NCBI GenBank assembly: GCA_016936255.1
Contig: JAFGYE010000002.1
Span: 62,001-126,000, forward strand
Direction of reading: 5' to 3'
DNA from: Marinifilaceae bacterium
GTDB taxonomy: Bacteria > Bacteroidota > Bacteroidia > Bacteroidales > Marinifilaceae
DNA: 64,000 nucleotides
The notes beneath the pieces were generated by a model that had not been told where the DNA came from, did not search any database, and saw nothing but the letters and a program-made list of their open reading frames with translations. The position numbers and the translations under genes were made by a program. Positions 51,824 to 61,777 of the stretch are shown here, piece after piece (positions within the stretch are counted from its first letter, which is position 1; the number at the start of each line of letters is the position of its first letter).

Positions 51824-54800
51824 ATGGGTTTTATAGATAGTACATTGGGTAAACTATTTGGAAATAAGTCAGATAGAGACCTTAAAGAATTGAGTCCTTA
51901 CTTGGGGCGAATTAAAGCAGAATACGATAGAATCACAACTTTAAGTAATGATGATCTTCGTGGAGAATCAGTTAAATTAAAGCAACGCATTCAGGATTTT
52001 ATTCAAGCTGAAAAAGACGAAATACAGAGTCTTAAAGATAAGATTGATGTTGGTGAATTATCAATCAACGAAAGAGAGGAAATCTACGATCAGATTGACG
52101 GAATTGAAAAGAAAATTGATGACAAAATTGAAGAGGTATTAGAGGAAATTTTGCCTACTGCTTTTGCTGTTGTGAAAGACACTGCCCGCAGATTTACCGA
52201 AAATGCAGAACTGGAAGTGACTGCATCTAAATTCGATCGCGATTTAGCTCCATATTACGATAACATACAAATAGATGGCGATACTGCCGTATATTTTAAT
52301 TCATGGGTTGCAGGCGGAACTGAAATTACATGGAATATGATCCACTATGATGTTCAGCTAATTGGAGGTACTGTTCTTCACCAGGGAAAAATTGCTGAGA
52401 TGGCAACCGGTGAGGGTAAAACTCTTGTAGCTACATTGCCTGTGTTTCTTAATGCGTTAACCGGCAGAGGAGTTCATGTGATTACTGTGAATGATTATCT
52501 TGCAAAACGTGACTCGGAATGGATGGGACCATTGTACCAATTTCACGGGTTATCTGTTGACTGTATCGATAAACACTCTCCCAATTCAGATGCGCGTAGA
52601 AAAGCCTATGCATGTGATATTACTTTTGGAACAAATAATGAGTTTGGTTTTGATTACCTGCGTGATAATATGGCAACAAATCCAAAAGATTTGGTTCAAC
52701 GTCGTCACAATTATTCAATTGTCGATGAAGTTGACTCGGTTTTGGTTGATGATGCACGTACACCATTAATTATTTCAGGACCGATTCCAAGGGGAGAACA
52801 TCAACAGTTTGATGACCTAAAACCAAAAGTTCAAAAATTGGTAAAAGCCCAAAATGATTTGGTAATGAAGATTTTTACTGATTCTAAAAAATTCCTAAAC
52901 AGCGAAGATAAAAAGGATCAGGAGGAAGGCGCAAAATTATTGCTTAGAACTTATAAAGGTTTGCCTAAAATGAAACCACTTATTAAATTTTTAAGTGAGC
53001 AGGGAAATAAGGCCAATCTTTTGAAAACAGAAAATTTCTATATGCAGGAGAATAACAAAAACATGCACATCATTACTGATGAGTTGTATTTTGTTATCGA
53101 TGAAAAACACAATTCAATTGAACTTACTGACAAAGGAATTGACCTGATTAGTTCTGATGTTGAAGATTCAGGTTTCTTTGTATTGCCTGATATTGGATCA
53201 GAAGTAGCAGCAATTGAAAAATCAGATCTTTCGGATGAAGAAAAATTAGCCAGAAAAGATGAAATGATTCAGGCTTACTCAGTAAGATCAGAAAGAGTTC
53301 ATACGATCAATCAACTTTTAAAAGCATATACTCTTTTCGAAAAAGATGTAGAATATGTAATGATGGATGGTAAGGTAAAGATTGTAGACGAGCAAACCGG
53401 TCGTATTATGGAAGGCCGTCGTTATTCTGATGGATTGCATCAGGCAATTGAAGCCAAAGAAAATGTGAAGGTAGAGGCAGCAACTCAAACATTTGCTACC
53501 ATTACTCTTCAGAATTATTTTAGAATGTATAATAAGCTTGCCGGTATGACCGGTACTGCTGAAACAGAAGCAGGTGAGCTTTGGGATATTTATAAATTAG
53601 AGGTGGTTGTAATTCCAACCAACCGTCCAATTTGCCGGGATGACCGCGAGGATTTAGTTTATAAGACAAAACGTGAAAAATATTCTGCGGTAATTGATGA
53701 AATTGTCGATTTGGTAAATGCTGGTCGTCCGGTTTTAGTAGGTACAACTTCTGTTGAGATTTCAGAATTACTGGGTCGGATGCTTAAAATTAAAGGGATT
53801 AAGCACAATGTACTGAATGCAAAATTACATCAGCGCGAAGCAGATATTGTTGCGGAAGCGGGTCAATCAGGAACTGTAACCATTGCAACAAATATGGCTG
53901 GTCGTGGTACAGATATTAAGCTAACCGATGCAGTAAAAGCAGTAGGTGGTTTGGCAATTATTGGTACAGAGCGTCATGATTCCCGTCGAGTTGACCGTCA
54001 GTTACGTGGTCGTGCCGGTCGTCAGGGAGATGTTGGATCTTCTCAGTTCTTTGTGTCTTTGGAAGATGATTTGATGCGTTTGTTTAGCTCAGATCGTATT
54101 GTAAAGTTAATGGATAGAATGGGACTGAAAGAGGGTGAAGTAATTCAGCACAGCATGATTACTAAATCGATAGAGCGTGCCCAGAAGAAAGTGGAAGAAA
54201 ATAACTTCGGTATTCGTAAAAGATTATTGGAGTACGATGATGTAATGAACTCTCAGCGTGAGGTTATTTATAAGCGTCGTCGTCATGCATTGTTTGGAGA
54301 GCGTATTCAGGTAGATATTGCCAATATGATGTATGATTTATCGGAATTGATTGCAAATGAATATCATGGTGGTGATTTTGAGGAGTTTAGAATGGATTTA
54401 ATCCGTACTTTCTCAACAGAATCTCCGATAAGTGAAGAGGAATTCATGAAGGAAAAGCCTGAAGAAATTACTGAGAAAATTTACGCTGTAGTTTTGGATA
54501 ATTACAAACGAAAAGTGGAAGCCATTAGTAAGCAAGCCTATCCGGTAATTAAAAATGTATACGAATCAAAAGCGGAAATGTATGAGAACATTGTTGTTCC
54601 GTTTTCTGATGGTTCTAAAATGTTTCAGGTAGTAACTAATTTGAAGAAAGCTTACGACAGTAAGGCTGAGGATTTGGTTCGTTCTTTTGAGAAAGTTTCT
54701 ATTCTTGCAACTATCGATGATGCTTGGAAAGAGCACTTGCGTGAGATGGATGATTTGAAACAATCTGTTCAGAATGCTTCTTACGAACAGAAGGATCCAT

Positions 54801-55120
54801 TGTTGATTTACAAATTTGAATCGTTCAATTTGTTTAAAACAATGATTGAAACTATCAATAAGAGTGTTGTCAGCAGCTTAATGAAAGGTCATATTCCATT
54901 ATCGGATCCTGAAGATGTTCGTAAGGCAGAAGAACGTAAAAGAACCGATTTAAGCAATTTGAAAACTACAAAAGAAGAAGTAGGAGGAGGCAGAGAAAGA
55001 CCGGAACCTAAAAAACCGGAACCTGTTCGTGTTGCTCAAAAAGTAGGACGAAATGAACCTTGTCCTTGTGGTAGCGGTAAAAAATTCAAACAATGTCATG
55101 GAAAAGGAGTTCCGGCTTAA
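51824..55120 (+). CDS. secA: Preprotein translocase ATPase SecA
   Basis: ATP-driven motor that pushes preproteins through SecYEG. The 1098 residues are longer than in proteobacteria (about 900) because of inserted segments in the N-terminal half (about 60-105 and 340-440), typical of Bacteroidota. NBD1 has Walker A in [14 protein letters not shown] and the DEAD-like [15 protein letters not shown]2 has [15 protein letters not shown] and [16 protein letters not shown]. The C-terminal zinc-binding SEC-C motif is [20 protein letters not shown]. All elements are intact. A strong terminator separates it from lgt. Confidence 0.97.
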   Translation: MGFIDSTLGKLFGNKSDRDLKELSPYLGRIKAEYDRITTLSNDDLRGESVKLKQRIQDFIQAEKDEIQSLKDKIDVGELSINEREEIYDQIDGIEKKIDDKIEEVLEEILPTAFAVVKDTARRFTENAELEVTASKFDRDLAPYYDNIQIDGDTAVYFNSWVAGGTEITWNMIHYDVQLIGGTVLHQGKIAEMATGEGKTLVATLPVFLNALTGRGVHVITVNDYLAKRDSEWMGPLYQFHGLSVDCIDKHSPNSDARRKAYACDITFGTNNEFGFDYLRDNMATNPKDLVQRRHNYSIVDEVDSVLVDDARTPLIISGPIPRGEHQQFDDLKPKVQKLVKAQNDLVMKIFTDSKKFLNSEDKKDQEEGAKLLLRTYKGLPKMKPLIKFLSEQGNKANLLKTENFYMQENNKNMHIITDELYFVIDEKHNSIELTDKGIDLISSDVEDSGFFVLPDIGSEVAAIEKSDLSDEEKLARKDEMIQAYSVRSERVHTINQLLKAYTLFEKDVEYVMMDGKVKIVDEQTGRIMEGRRYSDGLHQAIEAKENVKVEAATQTFATITLQNYFRMYNKLAGMTGTAETEAGELWDIYKLEVVVIPTNRPICRDDREDLVYKTKREKYSAVIDEIVDLVNAGRPVLVGTTSVEISELLGRMLKIKGIKHNVLNAKLHQREADIVAEAGQSGTVTIATNMAGRGTDIKLTDAVKAVGGLAIIGTERHDSRRVDRQLRGRAGRQGDVGSSQFFVSLEDDLMRLFSSDRIVKLMDRMGLKEGEVIQHSMITKSIERAQKKVEENNFGIRKRLLEYDDVMNSQREVIYKRRRHALFGERIQVDIANMMYDLSELIANEYHGGDFEEFRMDLIRTFSTESPISEEEFMKEKPEEITEKIYAVVLDNYKRKVEAISKQAYPVIKNVYESKAEMYENIVVPFSDGSKMFQVVTNLKKAYDSKAEDLVRSFEKVSILATIDDAWKEHLREMDDLKQSVQNASYEQKDPLLIYKFESFNLFKTMIETINKSVVSSLMKGHIPLSDPEDVRKAEERKRTDLSNLKTTKEEVGGGRERPEPKKPEPVRVAQKVGRNEPCPCGSGKKFKQCHGKGVPA

Positions 55121-55153
55121 TTTCCATAATTAAAAAAATCATACTAAATTCAC

Positions 55154-55185
55154 ATGGATTGTTTCGCAAGTCGAAACAATCCATT
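55154..55185 (+). terminator. Terminator after secA
   Basis: ATGGATTGTTTC pairs perfectly with GAAACAATCCAT around a 7-base loop; a T-rich stretch follows. Confidence 0.8.
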
Positions 55186-55217
55186 TAGTTTTACTTACCA
55201 AACTTAAAAAAATACAT

Positions 55218-56021
55218 ATGTTGCTTTCAATTCTTTGGGATATCGACCCGGAAATATTTAAAATCGGCCCTATCGCTGTCCGTTGGTACGGATTACTTTT
55301 TGCATTAGGCTTTTTGTTAGGATATTATCTTGTAGAAAAGATGTTTAAAAAAGATGGTATTAAACTGGAATGGCTTGATAAGTTGTTTCTGTATACCATG
55401 ATTGCTACAGTTGTAGGTGCTCGTTTAGGACATGTGTTTTTTTACGGATGGGAATTTTATTCACAACACCCAGTCGAAATCATTAAAATTTGGCGGGGAG
55501 GATTGGCATCGCATGGTGCTACTATTGGAATTCTTGTTGCTTTATGGTTTTATTCTAAAAAAGTGAGCAAAAAATCAATGCTTTGGATATTGGATTACGT
55601 GGTAATTCCGGTTGCTTTGGCAGGATGTTTTATTCGTTTGGGAAATTTGATGAATTCAGAAATTATTGGAACTCAAACTCATTCTGACTGGGGATTTCAA
55701 TTCATCAGAGCTTCTATTTATGAGCCGGAAGCACCACGACATCCAGCACAATTATACGAAGCAATTTGTTATTTGATTTCCTTTGGTGTTCTATCATTTA
55801 TGTATTGGAAAACCAATGCAAAACAATACAGCGGAAGATTATTCGGCGCTTTTTTTGTAATGATTTTTACAGCTCGTTTCTTTATCGAATTTATTAAGGA
55901 AAATCAGGAAGCTTTTGAGCAGGGAATGTTGTTAAATATGGGACAGTTACTAAGCATTCCGTTTGTTTTAATCGGGTTGTTCTTTTTGATTCGATCGTTT
56001 AGAATAGAACCGATGAAGTAA
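55218..56021 (+). CDS. lgt: Prolipoprotein diacylglyceryl transferase
   Basis: Inner-membrane enzyme that attaches diacylglycerol to the lipobox Cys, the first step in maturing the many lipoproteins predicted in this window. The 267 residues have seven membrane helices; the signature GCFIRLGNLMNSEIIGT contains the essential Arg and Asn. Other conserved parts are GPIAVRWYGLLFALGF, WRGGLASHGATIG and HPAQLYEAICYL. Full length and intact. Its promoter region is the 97-bp gap after secA. Confidence 0.96.
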   Translation: MLLSILWDIDPEIFKIGPIAVRWYGLLFALGFLLGYYLVEKMFKKDGIKLEWLDKLFLYTMIATVVGARLGHVFFYGWEFYSQHPVEIIKIWRGGLASHGATIGILVALWFYSKKVSKKSMLWILDYVVIPVALAGCFIRLGNLMNSEIIGTQTHSDWGFQFIRASIYEPEAPRHPAQLYEAICYLISFGVLSFMYWKTNAKQYSGRLFGAFFVMIFTARFFIEFIKENQEAFEQGMLLNMGQLLSIPFVLIGLFFLIRSFRIEPMK

Positions 56022-56039
56022 TCAAATATAGTATAACAA

Positions 56040-56072
56040 GAAGCCGAATCATTTCCGATTCGGCTTTTTTAT
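56040..56072 (+). terminator. Terminator after lgt
   Basis: AAGCCGAATC pairs with GATTCGGCTT around ATTTCC, followed by T6, 19 bp after the stop codon. Confidence 0.9.
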
Positions 56073-56116
56073 TGTTGCATAAATCTCTTTCTAAAATCAA
56101 GTTTGCCAATCCATGT

Positions 56117-56447
56117 CATTCAAAAAAGCCTTCCTAATGATGGGAAAGTACTTCAAACCGTCCAAAGTTTGTTCCCAAATGTGGGAAAGTACTTAAAATC
56201 ACCCAAAACCCATTTCCCAATTGCGAGAGAGTAGTTTGGAGCATCCAAAGCATGTTGCCCTATTATAGGAGAGTAGTTTGAATGATTCAAAGCTTACTCC
56301 CAATTGTGGGAAAGCACTTTAAACCAATCCATTCTTGATTCCCAATTGCGGGATTGTACTTTGAAGTATTCAAGGCAAATTCCCCAATATGGGAACGCTT
56401 TTAAAACCATCCAAACAGGATTCCCTGTCATAAAAAAGTATTTAGCT
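56117..56447. repeat. Eight-unit degenerate tandem repeat, 41-43-bp period
   Basis: Units begin at about 56117, 56159, 56200, 56243, 56285, 56326, 56368 and 56409. A consensus unit reads ATCCAAAG, then about 6 variable bases, TTCCCAATTGTGGGAAAGTACTTT. Each unit has a TTCCCA / TGGGAA dyad and an AGTACT core. The copies are 60-80% alike by eye. The array fills the space between the lgt terminator and the stop codon of the convergent MutS-like gene. No spacers differing from repeats are present, so this is not CRISPR. Confidence 0.85.
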
Positions 56448-58256
56448 TTATGCTTCCTTCAATATTTCCAAATCAATTCCCATTTTCTTCATTAAAATGG
56501 GAGCGTTAAAGGTTTTGCAAAATCCTTTTTGCACTTTGTAGTCGAAATAAAGTTGATCGCCATCAATTTTAATGTCAAAAAATCTATTCTCAACCTGTCC
56601 GGGTAATTCTTCTTCCAATATGGATAACTCCAAATCGTGAGTAGCAACCATCGCAACAGCATCGTGTTTCACCAATTGCTTAATCAATGCTCTCGAACCC
56701 GTATGTTTGTCTTTCGAATTGGTTCCCCTCAAAATTTCATCCAATAGAAGTAAAGTATTTTCTTTCCGGTTCACCTTTTCAAGAACTAGCTGAATTCGTT
56801 TTAGTTCTGCATAAAATGAAGATTCATTTTCTTCTATCGAATCTTTAATTCTCATTGATGTATTGATTTCCACATTTGAAACCGTCATTTCCTGAGCACA
56901 AACAGGAGCTCCAGCCAATGCCATTACTACATTTACTCCAACAGTTCGTAAGAAAGTACTTTTTCCGGCCATATTCGATCCTGTAACAATATGAACGGTT
57001 CCCGGCCCGTTTAGTTGATAGTCATTATTTACTCTTCCTTTCTCACCAATCATCGGATGACCGGCATCTTTTAAATCCAACTCAAAGTGCTTGTCCGAAA
57101 TTTTTGGGAAAACCCATTCTTCGTGGTTAAAATTTAAATTAGATAGGCTGGAAATGGCTTCAATCTCACTAATTGCATTGAACCACTTTTCGGTGTCAGC
57201 ACCATAATTTTGTTTCCACTTGTCGATACGAAATAAAATGTGCAATTCATAGAAAAATAGAAGGTTAATAAAGATTTGAACCATTACATTCAATCGCTGA
57301 TCAAGTAATTCTATTAAGCTGGTCAGTTGGTTTATCTTCTTTGAAGTAAGTTTGTCATCACTTGTCAATGTATTTTTAAGATCATTTAATTTATCCGATT
57401 TCCAATTCTCTTTTTCAAACTGTCTTATAATGTAGGAGTAGGTTTTGAGCATATTTCCTCTTTTGGCAGTTTGTTCATGAGCTCGGCTAACTTTTCTGTA
57501 ATTGCAGTAATGAACAACAATACTGGCCAAAAACATAATGGTAATAGGAGCTTGTGAGCCGATAAAAGAATATACCAAGGCTCCTAATGAAAGCAAAGGC
57601 ATAATTGTAACAGCGATTTGTAATACTTTCTTTCCATGAAAAGGTGAGGGCTTTTTACCCCATTCAATTACAAAGCTGGGATCATCATTTTTTAGTTTGT
57701 TCGCAAAGCCATATTGAATGATATTTTGTCTCCAATCAATCTTTTTTGATAATTCCTTAACCGCTTTCTGTCTTTTGATGATCTCTTGATTAGGTGATGG
57801 CTTTTCGAGCCAGCTGGCAAGAGTATTATTACCTGTTTTAGTAACGCTACGGTTGATTAATTGAAAGAGAGAATGTTGTCCAAATATGTCCAGATCTGAT
57901 GCATAGGAATGATTCTGCTTCAGATATTCTTCACCATCGTAATAAAGATCGCTGTGTCTTGTTTTTAAACAACGAATTTCATTCTCATTAATTTGGATTA
58001 AAGCTTGCAGTCTTTTTATGTTTTTACTGTTTCGATTGTACCTTCTCACAAAATAGATCAGAGAGAATACTAATGTGATAGCCACAGCACTTGCAATTAA
58101 TGCAGAATAGGATAGAACACTATAAAAAAATACGAATGCTCCAATTGCAGAAAAAAGACGTAAAAATGAGAGGTTTCGATTCTGTTTTTGAAGATCGCCT
58201 GTTTGCTTTTTAAATGTATGTATTCGATCGGTGTAAAAGGATAGTTTTTGATTCAT
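56448..58256 (-). CDS. Membrane-anchored MutS-related ATPase
   Basis: The 602 residues contain a MutS core without the mismatch-recognition domain. Two hydrophobic segments lie near the N-terminus (about 47-90, LRLFSAIGAFVFFYSVLSYS onwards) and two more about 210-250 (VTIMPLLSLGALVYSFIG). A helical lever/clamp region follows, then the ATPase (about 390-602) with Walker A GSNMAGKSTFLRTVGVNVVM, Walker B LLLLDEILRGTNSKD and the MutS-type His switch VATHDLELS. It belongs to a MutS-related family in Bacteroidota, distinct from MutS1 and MutS2 (no Smr domain). Its role is unknown; classical mismatch repair is unlikely. It is monocistronic. Confidence 0.82.
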   Translation of the reverse strand: MNQKLSFYTDRIHTFKKQTGDLQKQNRNLSFLRLFSAIGAFVFFYSVLSYSALIASAVAITLVFSLIYFVRRYNRNSKNIKRLQALIQINENEIRCLKTRHSDLYYDGEEYLKQNHSYASDLDIFGQHSLFQLINRSVTKTGNNTLASWLEKPSPNQEIIKRQKAVKELSKKIDWRQNIIQYGFANKLKNDDPSFVIEWGKKPSPFHGKKVLQIAVTIMPLLSLGALVYSFIGSQAPITIMFLASIVVHYCNYRKVSRAHEQTAKRGNMLKTYSYIIRQFEKENWKSDKLNDLKNTLTSDDKLTSKKINQLTSLIELLDQRLNVMVQIFINLLFFYELHILFRIDKWKQNYGADTEKWFNAISEIEAISSLSNLNFNHEEWVFPKISDKHFELDLKDAGHPMIGEKGRVNNDYQLNGPGTVHIVTGSNMAGKSTFLRTVGVNVVMALAGAPVCAQEMTVSNVEINTSMRIKDSIEENESSFYAELKRIQLVLEKVNRKENTLLLLDEILRGTNSKDKHTGSRALIKQLVKHDAVAMVATHDLELSILEEELPGQVENRFFDIKIDGDQLYFDYKVQKGFCKTFNAPILMKKMGIDLEILKEA

Positions 58257-58730
58257 TTTTTATATATTGAGATTTGGATTCTAAAATTATACAAAATATT
58301 GTGTTTTATATTCTGAATCTGTTATGCAGTTTATTCATTTTCGTAAAATTAATATCCAATTTAAGTTTGGATATAACCAATCGCTATGTTTGAAATATAA
58401 ATAGAGGGAATTGTTCTTTTGTACTTAAATCCAGCATGCGACAAGTGCGAATTTAGCAAGTTTAAATCAAAATATACGTATTCGCAATACAGGTATTTTG
58501 CCTGTTTTATTGGAATTATTATTAGGATAAAAAAATATATTGAAATAAAATATCATTGTTTTCGTTTCTTTAAAAGAATAAAAACAAGATTTAATCTTCG
58601 TAAATAGTTTGTTTGTCATAACCGTTATTTTTGTGTTTTAGGTATTCTAATTACAACTAAAACATCTAATTTAGAAATCTGTCTGTTCAGATATCGTAAA
58701 TCTGCTAATCCGCAATAAACGGCAATAAAA
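58257..58730. other. Intergenic region without a supported gene
   Basis: The stretch is AT-rich and would carry the promoter of the MutS-like gene. A 62-codon frame at 58419-58607 encodes a Lys/Arg/Tyr/Phe-rich peptide with no start signal or homology that I can see, so it is not called. Confidence 0.5.
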
Positions 58731-58763
58731 AAATCCGGTACAATACAAATATTTACCGGATTT
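58731..58763 (-). terminator. Terminator after proA
   Basis: AAATCCGGTA pairs with TACCGGATTT around about 12 bases, 30 bp after the proA stop codon; on the minus strand a T-run follows. Confidence 0.8.
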
Positions 58764-58792
58764 AGTTGAAAATTTGGAGTTGGATCTCGGAT

Positions 58793-60040
58793 CTACTCTC
58801 TGGTCTGCCCATCACCGGTAATTAACCATTTATAGGAGCACAATTCTTCTAAAGCCATTGGTCCTCGGGCGTGTAATTTTTGTGTACTTATGCCAATTTC
58901 AGCTCCTAATCCAAATTGTGCACCATCTGTAAATGCAGTAGAAGTATTGGAATAAATGGCAGCAGCATCAACAACTGAGTAAAAGTTACTTATGGTTTTT
59001 GAATTCTCGCTTATTATGGCTTCACTGTGCTTGGAACTGTACTTGTAAATGTGATCTGTTGCCTCCTGAAAATCACTTACTGTTTTTATCGACATTTTGT
59101 AACTTAGAAACTCAGTTCCAAAAGATGATTTATCAGCTTTCTTGAGTAAGTTTTTAGGATAGGTAGCTTTAATTGCATGATAAGCTTCTTCGTCGGCAAA
59201 TATTTCAACATTTTTATCCTGTAGTTTACTTACTAATTCTGGTAGATCAGCAAGACGACTTTTATGAATCAAAAGACAATCCAAGGCATTGCAAACGCTT
59301 ACGCGACGTGTTTTTGCATTAAATACAATCTGTTTTCCTTTTTTTAAATCTCCATCCTTATCAAAATAGGTATGTACAATACCAGCACCGGTTTCAATCA
59401 CCGGAACTTTAGAATTTTGCCGAACTGTGTTGATGAGATTTTGAGAGCCTCTTGGTATTAAAACATCAACAAAACCTACTGCGTTCATTAATTCTGCAGC
59501 AGCTTCTCTGGCTGAGGGAAGCAATTGAATGATTTCAGGATCAAGATGATTATCTGCAAGCGTCTTTTTTATTAATGCTACCAAGGCCTTATTTGAATTT
59601 TCAGCGTCGCTGCCTCCTTTTAAAACACAGGCATTACCCGATTTAAAACAGAGAGCAAATACATCCAGTGTAACATTCGGACGAGCCTCATAAATAACAC
59701 CTACAGTTCCCAATGGAACACTAACTTTTTTAATTGCTAAACCATTCTCAAGCGTTTTTTCAGAGAGCACTTTTCCTAAAGGAGAAGGAAGTAGAATTGT
59801 ATTTTCAATATCATCTGCGATTCCGTTAATTCTTTCGTGACTTAACAGCAAACGATCGTATTTTGGATCGTATTCAGACATATGTTCCAGATCTTTCTGA
59901 TTGGCTTCAAGAATTTGTTTTGTGCTTTCTCTAAGAGATTTTGCAAGTTGTTCAAGTAGATTGTTTATTGTTTCAGAGCTCAGTAAACACATGGTTCTGG
60001 TAGCTTCTTTGACTTTATGGAATTGTTCCTTACAGATCAT
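58793..60040 (-). CDS. proA: Gamma-glutamyl phosphate reductase
   Basis: Second step of proline synthesis: reduces glutamyl-5-phosphate to glutamate-5-semialdehyde with NADPH. The 415 residues have the aldehyde-dehydrogenase fold. The conserved parts are [61 protein letters not shown] and the catalytic Cys in [15 protein letters not shown]. The C-terminus [20 protein letters not shown] is the ProA signature. It follows proB by 95 bp on the same strand. Confidence 0.96.
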   Translation of the reverse strand: MICKEQFHKVKEATRTMCLLSSETINNLLEQLAKSLRESTKQILEANQKDLEHMSEYDPKYDRLLLSHERINGIADDIENTILLPSPLGKVLSEKTLENGLAIKKVSVPLGTVGVIYEARPNVTLDVFALCFKSGNACVLKGGSDAENSNKALVALIKKTLADNHLDPEIIQLLPSAREAAAELMNAVGFVDVLIPRGSQNLINTVRQNSKVPVIETGAGIVHTYFDKDGDLKKGKQIVFNAKTRRVSVCNALDCLLIHKSRLADLPELVSKLQDKNVEIFADEEAYHAIKATYPKNLLKKADKSSFGTEFLSYKMSIKTVSDFQEATDHIYKYSSKHSEAIISENSKTISNFYSVVDAAAIYSNTSTAFTDGAQFGLGAEIGISTQKLHARGPMALEELCSYKWLITGDGQTRE

Positions 60041-60135
60041 ATTTTGTAGTTTTTTTTGTTTGAATTGGGAAGCGCATCTAAAAGTTATACTTTATTTTTA
60101 AAATTGGTATGATTAACCGATATCAAAACGTATCA

Positions 60136-61206
60136 TTAATAAAGAAAAAGATAATCGTAATGAACCAAAGGTTTTGTTCCCGTTTTTCCAATATAACTTT
60201 CGGCTTTGGTCTTATTGTACTGTGTTTTCCCAAGGCCAATCACTTTGCCAGATAAACCAACAATTTTGATAATATCCCCTTTTTCAAAATCACCACTTAT
60301 ATTTATTACACCAATTGGCAATAAACTTGTGGCTTTTTTTGAACACAGAGCTTCTTCAGCACCTTTATTAATTACTAATTTGGCCTTTTCAAAACCATCT
60401 GATCCAGCCAGCCATTGTTTTACCGTTGATGTTTTTTTACTCGCTGTAAAGCTTGTGTGATCTACCTTGTCAGGTGATTTAACCAGTTCCAGTACAATAT
60501 CATCAATTCCTCCATTGGCTATATGTACTGGGATACCTGATTTGGCAACTCTTCCGGCGATACTGCATTTGGTTAACATGCCACCTCTTCCAAAATTGGA
60601 TTTTTTAGTGGTGATATATTGTTTCAATCGATTAACGTCTCCATTTACAGTTTGCAACAATGTGGAATTGCTATCATTTGGATTTCCAGTATAGATTCCA
60701 TTGATATTGCTTAGTAAATAAAGTGCTTCAACATCCATCATAGAGGCAATCAATCCAGATAGTTCATCGTTATCTGTAAACATTAAAGCAGTAACCGATA
60801 CGGCATCATTTTCATTAATAATTGGTAGAATACCATTGTTTAAAAGAGAATTTAAACAGTTTTTCATGTTTAAGTAGTGTTCTCGTGTCCTGAAATCTTG
60901 TTTTGTGACAAGAACTTGAGCGCACTCTATTTTAAACTCCGTAAGGAAGGCAGAATAGACATTAAGCAATTCTACCTGACCAACGGAAGACCAAATCTGT
61001 CTTGCTGAAACAGTATCAATCTTCTCAGACAGTTTTACCTTACTTCTTCCTGCAGCAACCGCACCCGAAGAAACAAGAATACATTGTATTCCCTTATTTC
61101 TTAAGGATGATATTTGATGAACTAAATTTTTAATTCTGCTTGTATTTAATTCTCCGTTTTCTTTGGTAAGAACATTGGAGCCGATTTTAATGCAAATTCG
61201 TTTCAT
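60136..61206 (-). CDS. proB: Glutamate 5-kinase
   Basis: First step of proline synthesis: phosphorylates glutamate. The 356 residues comprise an amino-acid-kinase domain (about 1-250) with KIGSNVLTKENGEL, LVSSGAVAAGRSK, PIINENDAVSV, FTDNDELSGLIA and GRGGMLTKCSIAGRVAKSG, then a PUA domain (about 270-350, KGAEEALCSKKATSLLPIGV). Cytoplasmic and normally inhibited by proline. Probably cotranscribed with proA. Confidence 0.96.
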   Translation of the reverse strand: MKRICIKIGSNVLTKENGELNTSRIKNLVHQISSLRNKGIQCILVSSGAVAAGRSKVKLSEKIDTVSARQIWSSVGQVELLNVYSAFLTEFKIECAQVLVTKQDFRTREHYLNMKNCLNSLLNNGILPIINENDAVSVTALMFTDNDELSGLIASMMDVEALYLLSNINGIYTGNPNDSNSTLLQTVNGDVNRLKQYITTKKSNFGRGGMLTKCSIAGRVAKSGIPVHIANGGIDDIVLELVKSPDKVDHTSFTASKKTSTVKQWLAGSDGFEKAKLVINKGAEEALCSKKATSLLPIGVINISGDFEKGDIIKIVGLSGKVIGLGKTQYNKTKAESYIGKTGTKPLVHYDYLFLY

Positions 61207-61747
61207 ATTTTATATATGGCTATAATAATTCAACGCACAGGAATAGAATTCTGTACTTAAAATTGGAATGAATAAAATGATAAGAGCCTGTTCAATGAAG
61301 ATTGAAAGGCAAAAAGAAATGTTTATTTCCGGATGCTATTTAAAAGATACCCAAAGGGATGGATGGGACAGAGGTAATAGAAGTTTAGACACAGTAATTT
61401 GGAAGCAAAGGCGGAGCTTTTTGCTTCTACTTGTAATCTTTTATGGATAAGAAATTTCAGACCTTTCATTTTGGTAATGATTGATAATTACAAATCCCCC
61501 CTTGTTTTTATGAATCAAATATAGGAATTATTTCATGAGAAGACTCTGTTACATTTCGATATGTTGAGTGTTGTGTATAACATGAAAAGGTTTGTGTTAA
61601 AAATTTCAAGTAGAATACAAATCCGCCAGATATATGCTTAGTCACTATTAATCAGTTAATTATATTGTATTAATTGAGATTGATAATACTATTAAGATAT
61701 TTTCCAAATAATTATTTTTTTCCGGTTTAATTGCTTTCTCAATTTTA
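61207..61747. other. Long intergenic region between proB and the M3 peptidase gene
   Basis: About 540 bp without a supported gene. A 60-codon frame at 61268-61450 encodes a peptide lacking recognisable features. The left part must hold the proB promoter and the right part that of the peptidase. No repeat shared with the other elements of this window was found. Confidence 0.5.
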
Positions 61748-61755
61748 TATCTTTG
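61748..61755 (+). promoter_or_regulatory. -7 box of the M3 peptidase gene
   Basis: TATCTTTG is an exact TAnnTTTG match 22 bp before the ATG at 61778. Confidence 0.6.
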
Positions 61756-61777
61756 CTATTGATATAAAAAATTAACT

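Noticed and set aside
56117-56447. CRISPR array
   Set aside because: Units are contiguous degenerate tandem repeats with no separate unique spacers, and no cas genes are nearby.
58419-58607. 62-codon ORF
   Set aside because: Peptide rich in Lys, Arg, Tyr and Phe as expected from AT-rich non-coding DNA; no ribosome-binding site, promoter or homology seen.
61268-61450. 60-codon ORF in the proB-M3 gap
   Set aside because: No recognisable domain, no supporting signals.
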